The position numbers and the translations under genes were made by a program. Below, in pieces: positions 61,401-64,000 of a stretch of 64,000 nt of DNA; position 1 is the stretch's first letter; the number at the start of each line of letters is the position of its first letter. Source of the DNA: Choristoneura fumiferana. Its lineage: Eukaryota > Arthropoda > Insecta > Lepidoptera > Tortricidae. The notes beneath the pieces are model-generated. The model worked only from the letters and a program-made list of their open reading frames with translations. It ran no database searches and was not told where the DNA came from. Location of the stretch: NCBI RefSeq assembly GCF_025370935.1, contig NC_133472.1, forward strand, positions 31,891,787-31,955,786. The letters are read 5' to 3'.

Positions 61401-63158
61401 GCTGAACCGATTTAGACGAAATCTGGCATGGAGATAGTTTGAGATCCTGGGAAGAACATAAATTAGTTTTTAACCCGGACTTTTGTAGGTATAATGCAAT
61501 CGCAAAGATCAACTCACGCCTAGATTAGTGCCAAATACGGCTGTGCCAATACCGGAGCACCCAAATGAGAATTCTTCGCCGACCATGCACTCTTCGAACA
61601 CTCCATAATTGCCCAAACCACCTGAAATGGCTTTTGAATATTAGAATAGTGACAGAGTCATGCTAAAATATTTTTAATAGAGAATCATTCAGTTAAGTTT
61701 GACCTAAAATACTTTGGATGCACGTGGATAGTCGATGCAACATTTTCTCTGAATATCGTTATCAATAGTGTATCAGAACAAAACGTTTAATGACTACTAT
61801 ATATTAGCTTTTTTCCGCCGAGTGGGTCTTACTATTCCGTGGCATCAGGTGTTTAACGAAGTGATGTCTAACGTTTACATAATATTTATACACCAAATTA
61901 CTAACAGTTAAGTCTACGAAATATACACGTATTACTAAGTTTGGTCAGATAGGTCTAATATCGAAAACGCAACACGGCTAGGCAAGATATAGGTAGGTGA
62001 CGTTATATCTATGCACCGTCCGAAATACCGCAGTTAGAAAACTCGGGCCTTGTGTATTTACAGTGGTGAACGATGGAGTGAAACCCTATCCTCCACAATA
62101 AGCATCAAAACATCAAAGAGTACGTGCGATTTTCATATCAATAAGTAATTGTAGCAGCGAAGTTCAAATATAGTGAGTACTGTTCATCACATTCATTCTT
62201 ATTTAAACTTAATGATTTCTTTGCTAATATTTCAATAGAAAGAAAATTGCACGTCGAGTCCGATGTAGTTCTCAAAAAGTGGAAATATTATGGTGACATG
62301 CGGAAGACAAACATTAAGACTCGGTGAGATGAGTGGTGGTGGACCTCATAAGAATTGACACATACTGATGTGTCAATAGGTATCCGTAGAAAAGATACCA
62401 ACAATTGGGTACCTTAAGTTTTCTAGGATGGTCCATATTATATTTTTTTACGATAATGTCTCACTCCTGTAGATAGATCTTTTTCTTTTCCGTTTTTTTG
62501 TTAAAAATAAATTGAAACTTTATTTCGGGAAACCACACGTTTTGTGAGATTAATAGGTGATCTATTTGATTTAAAAAAAAAAGAGGTCGGATTGACCAGC
62601 TGTCAGTTGTCAAATGTCGCCGTACGTGTACGTGTGTATGTACGTATGTATCGTTGTACGGCGACCTTTGACAACTGACAGCTGTCAATACGACCTCTAT
62701 TTTTTTTAATAAACAGACCATGGCACAAAACCACAGATATAGATTACATCGATTAGATCTATATCCGTTGCACAAAACCTATTATCTCACGAAACGTGTG
62801 GTTTGCCGAAATAAAGTTTCAATTTACTTTTACAAAAACACGGCAAGTGAGTCAGCTACAATATAAGTCTACTGTCGATAAAAAATATAATAAAATATAA
62901 TATGGACATCCCAGAAAACTCCAGGTACCCAATTGTTAACTCTGGACGGCGTCCTGTAGGAGTAGAATAGGTTTTAGCTCCCGTAAGGGTTTAAAAAAGA
63001 GGCATAGCGACAAATTTGCGATACATGTGCTGCAAGTGATGTGTCTCGACTCACACCCAGGCCGGTTCCCCCGACTGCCGTAGTTATACCAGTGCAACCG
63101 AATGCAAACTCTTCGGCAATTAAACACTCTTCGAACACTCCGAAATTTCCAACACCGC
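55180..63158 (-). CDS. ACADM: Medium-chain acyl-CoA dehydrogenase, mitochondrial (partial gene, 3' part, spliced)
   Basis: Spliced gene on the minus strand. In the window it has six constant exons plus three tandem alternative versions of one more exon. The product is a flavoprotein of the mitochondrial matrix that oxidises acyl-CoA to trans-2-enoyl-CoA, the first step of beta-oxidation, and passes electrons to electron-transfer flavoprotein. The joined constant exons follow human MCAD closely from the pocket segment to the C-terminus: VTEPGAGSDVAG and WITN in the FAD-binding part, MGQRASDTRGI, DKTRP, then [20 protein letters not shown] and the catalytic-base motif YEGTSQIQ. Exon phases fit end to end with no stop or frameshift. 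The N-terminal exons with the targeting peptide lie beyond the right edge. Exons are clearly more GC-rich than the introns. Very-long-chain and short-chain paralogues fit less well than MCAD. Confidence 0.95.
55787..55976 (-). CDS. ACADM: ACADM exon (C-terminal helical domain, first half)
   Basis: 190 nt exon with acceptor CAACAG above 55976 and donor GTAAGA below 55787. It starts in phase 0 and ends one base into a Gly codon completed by the terminal exon. It encodes VAAGATGLANRALYEA, then ERKTFGVPIASHQAVAFMLA and AAWLVDHG, matching the MCAD C-terminal four-helix bundle. The ERKTFG motif is diagnostic for acyl-CoA dehydrogenases and includes the Arg that contacts FAD in the neighbouring subunit. 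Codon use is strongly G/C-ending, unlike the flanking introns. Confidence 0.97.
56178..56199 (+). repeat. (AGT)7 microsatellite in ACADM intron
   Basis: Seven uninterrupted AGT units in the intron between the 190 nt and 141 nt exons. Confidence 0.95.
57005..57145 (-). CDS. ACADM: ACADM exon (middle beta domain, DKTRP segment)
   Basis: 141 nt exon of 47 whole codons, phase 0 at both ends. The acceptor TATCCAG is above 57145 and the donor GTAAAT below 57005. It encodes EQNMGQRASDTRGITFED, then VRIPKENVLIGEGAGFKIAM and GAFDKTRPP. The KENVLIGEGAGFK stretch is the end of the beta domain, and DKTRP starts helix G, which carries acyl-CoA pocket residues in MCAD. An intron of about 1.0 kb separates it from the 190 nt exon. 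Confidence 0.97.
57418..57526 (-). CDS. ACADM: ACADM exon (YFVLART segment)
   Basis: 109 nt exon with acceptor ATTTTAG above 57526 and a slightly weak donor, AAG followed by GTGCAA, below 57418. Its first G completes the Trp codon split with the preceding exon, giving NWYFVLART. It continues PDPKCPASKAFTGFIVERD and ends PGVTPGRK, collinear with the vertebrate MCAD beta domain. It ends in phase 0. The intron to the 57716 exon is only 189 bp. Confidence 0.97.
57716..57846 (-). CDS. ACADM: ACADM exon (FAD-binding VTEPGAGSD / WITN)
   Basis: 131 nt exon, phase 0 at the start, ending with the first two bases (TG) of the Trp codon completed by the next exon. The acceptor ATTTTAG is above 57846 and the donor GTATCA below 57716. 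It encodes AYGVTEPGAGSDVAGIK, then GDEWILNGQKMWITNGGVAN. VTEPGAGSD and WITN are the two PROSITE-type acyl-CoA dehydrogenase signatures that contact the FAD isoalloxazine ring and thioester. Human MCAD has Cys in place of the Gly before VTEP. Confidence 0.97.
58206..58286 (-). CDS. ACADM: ACADM exon shared by all alternative pocket exons
   Basis: 81 nt exon of 27 codons, phase 0 on both sides, with acceptor TATTTCAG above 58286 and strong donor GTAAGT below 58206. It encodes QTPVIIAGTKEQQKKYLGRL followed by IDEPLVA. It aligns with the human QMPIIIAG...KKKYLGR segment directly after the pocket segment. It is therefore the constant exon to which whichever alternative exon is chosen must be joined. 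Confidence 0.96.
58636..58703. repeat. Hairpin with 27 bp arms in ACADM intron
   Basis: GTTAGTTGATTGAGTTGGCG, AACAAAT pairs with ATTTGTTCGCCAACTCGATC AACTAAC with one mismatch across a 14 base loop. It is followed at 58704-58820 by a CpG-rich stretch (CTCGCTCGCTGCGCTCGCTC) that belongs to the same dispersed family. Confidence 0.85.
59539..59685. mobile_element. Foldback MITE in ACADM intron downstream of exon A
   Basis: Arms of about 40 bp (CAGCCCGCGGCACGTAAGTG on the left, complement on the right) with a loop of about 65 bp. Lies 445 bp downstream (transcript sense) of alternative exon A. Confidence 0.85.
60130..60230 (-). CDS. ACADM: ACADM alternative exon A (proximal, canonical-like)
   Basis: 101 nt exon. 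The acceptor TTTGTCATAG, with a pyrimidine-rich run, is above 60230 and the donor GTGAGT below 60130. The first two bases complete a Gly codon; 33 codons follow: GGMDMGVFEGCLVAEELAYG, then CTGIMTAMEASGLG. It is closest of the three copies to vertebrate MCAD (EELAYGCTG identical) and has the same length as the human segment. The residue equivalent to human mature Glu99 is Glu (60145-60147); the one equivalent to Gln95 is Met (60157-60159). It is probably the default exon. See also exons B and C. Confidence 0.95.
60600..60870. repeat. Dispersed repeat in the intron between exons A and B
   Basis: CTCGCTCGTGAACAGTGTCG, TAACATACAGGCTACCTTGC and CCAAATAAAGCCCTCG resemble a common lepidopteran MITE. 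Only one copy is in the window. No coding content. Confidence 0.45.
61335..61500 (+). repeat. Helitron-like repeat fragment in the intron between exons A and B
   Basis: ACCTCTTCACGCTTTAATCG, CTGAACCGATTTAGACGAAA and CTGGCATGGAGATAGTTTGA follow the family order. It ends just before the exon B donor region. Confidence 0.55.
61518..61621 (-). CDS. ACADM: ACADM alternative exon B (middle copy)
   Basis: 104 nt exon with acceptor CATTTCAG above 61621 and donor GTGAGT below 61518. Phase is identical to exon A. It encodes a second version of the same segment: GGLGNYGVFEECMVGEEFSF, then GCSGIGTAVFGTNLG. It has one extra residue relative to exon A near the start (GNY against DM). Pocket equivalents are Gly for Gln95 (61545-61547) and Phe for Glu99 (61533-61535). 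No stop or broken splice site is present, and the family-invariant GVFEEC and GC.G positions are kept, so it appears to be under selection rather than a relic. Confidence 0.93.
62509..62825. mobile_element. Nested foldback elements in the intron between exons B and C
   Basis: Outer arms of about 40 bp (AATTGAAACTTTATTTCGGG, AAACCACACG and complement) at 62509-62548 and 62786-62825. Inside is a second, longer hairpin at 62571-62712 (GTCAGTTGTCAAATGTCGCC opposite its complement). Together they could fold into a very stable stem in the pre-mRNA. Confidence 0.85.
63055..63158 (-). CDS. ACADM: ACADM alternative exon C (distal copy)
   Basis: 104 nt exon with acceptor CGTTTCAG above 63158 and donor GTGAGT below 63055. 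Phase is the same as exons A and B. It encodes GGVGNFGVFEECLIAEEFAF, then GCTGITTAVGGTGLG. It shares GVFEEC, the extra residue and an acceptor-flank sequence with exon B, so B and C look like the more recent duplicate pair. Pocket equivalents are Thr for Gln95 (63082-63084) and Gly for Glu99 (63070-63072), which would make a more open pocket floor. The next upstream coding exon is outside the window. Confidence 0.93.
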
Positions 63159-63234
63159 CTGAAACGCCATTTTCATATTAATTGTTCTTAAATACATATA
63201 AACTACAGTAGTACCATCTCAATGAAAACAACTG

Positions 63235-63415
63235 TCAAATCGATATACCAAATTTCATCAAAATCAGTTCAGCCGTTCTTGAGTTATAAATAGTGTAACT
63301 AACCCTACTTTGTTTTATGTATACCCTAATAAACTATTGAACTTAATATTTTTTTGTATTCATTTTATTATTATTGTCTGTTAGGCGGTACGAAGTTCGC
63401 CGGGTCAGCTAGTTT
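63235..63415 (+). repeat. Helitron-like repeat fragment upstream of exon C
   Basis: ATACCAAATTTCATCAAAAT, CAGTTCAGCCGTTCTTGAGT and the end CGAAGTTCGCCGGGTCAGCT AGT are typical of the family. Confidence 0.6.
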
Positions 63416-63699
63416 TACATACACAACGATCTTCTTCTTCTTAAGACCGTTAATACCTGCTGAGCTGGCATGGCAACGTTGCATTTTTGTTAGTTTTTCT
63501 CGATTATTCCATAAAAATTGAATGAAAATGAAAAATGTGGTCTGATAGAACACTTCTTAATATATGAGAGTGTCTACTCCAATAAATTCGTGATAGACTT
63601 TTATAGTCTTCACAAACGAGTTAATGTTTATTAACGGTTTTGAATTATTTATTTATTTGTAAATTATTTATTTATTTATATTGTTTTTATAATATTATC

Positions 63700-63890
63700 C
63701 TACTTAATATAATAAATGTGAAAGTTTGTGAGTGAGTAAGTGAGTGAATATGTTTGTTACTTCTTCACGCTGAAACGGCTGTTCGGACTTGGATAAAATT
63801 TGGCAAAAAGTTAGTTTATGACCTGCATTAAAACATAGAATACTTTTTATTACTTTCCAGTCTCTACAACAATGTGCTATAATTTTTTGT
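63700..63890 (+). repeat. Helitron-like repeat start fragment
   Basis: TTAATATAATAAATGTGAAA, GTTTGTGAGTGAGTAAGTGA and CTTCTTCACGCTGAAACGGC, same start as 48180-48300. Presumably within a 5' intron of ACADM. Confidence 0.65.
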
Positions 63891-64000
63891 TGCATATTTT
63901 CCTATTATGACAGACATGCTTTCTTTCTATTACTTTCAGTCGAAATAGTACAAGTAGGTTCTTTTTTTTAGTGCTAATGTTCGCCATTTAACCCTTAAAT

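Noticed and set aside
60130..63158. Three separate acyl-CoA dehydrogenase genes
   Set aside because: Only the one exon is repeated; the downstream constant exons exist once, and nothing gene-like lies between copies.

Overview
The window looks like nuclear DNA of a lepidopteran insect (moth or butterfly). The evidence is an AT-rich, very repeat-dense background; many foldback and MITE-like elements; a tRNA-derived SINE; LINE 3' ends of types I recognise from Lepidoptera; and one clearly recognisable spliced eukaryotic gene. I cannot name the species. Almost all long open reading frames in the first 50 kb are chance frames in AT-rich or repetitive DNA. Repeat family names rest on recollection of lepidopteran repeats and on internal copies within this window, not on a database search.

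Region by region: positions 1 to about 50,200 are gene-poor and made mainly of nested mobile elements. They include at least four copies of a MITE with GTACCATCAGCC ends, several copies of three larger dispersed families (called A, B and D here), a Tc1/mariner-type element with about 115 bp inverted repeats and a truncated transposase, a second degenerate mariner transposase, three TIR-bounded orphan elements (6864-8422, 21056-21536, 43971-45152), a six-unit 94 bp minisatellite (30111-30673), and LINE fragments. A short exon with an ATG and a good splice donor lies on the minus strand at 50226-50406. It is probably the 5' coding exon of an unidentified gene running leftwards. Positions 51,990-55,000 hold more repeats, including a decayed LINE reverse transcriptase.

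From 55,050 to the right edge the minus strand carries the 3' two thirds or more of a mitochondrial medium-chain acyl-CoA dehydrogenase gene (ACADM type). Six constant exons are intact, with consensus splice sites and matching phases. The 5' exons, including the targeting peptide, lie beyond 64,000.

The main discovery candidate is inside this gene. The exon encoding the segment that forms the bottom of the acyl-chain pocket is present three times in tandem (63055-63158, 61518-61621, 60130-60230). All three copies are intact, have the same phase and GTGAGT donors, and are 104, 104 and 101 nt long. Because each length is 2 modulo 3, only transcripts containing exactly one copy keep the reading frame, the signature of mutually exclusive splicing. 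The copies differ at the positions equivalent to human mature MCAD residues Gln95 and Glu99 (Thr/Gly, Gly/Phe and Met/Glu). One gene could therefore make three enzymes with different chain-length preference. The introns between the copies contain long inverted repeats.
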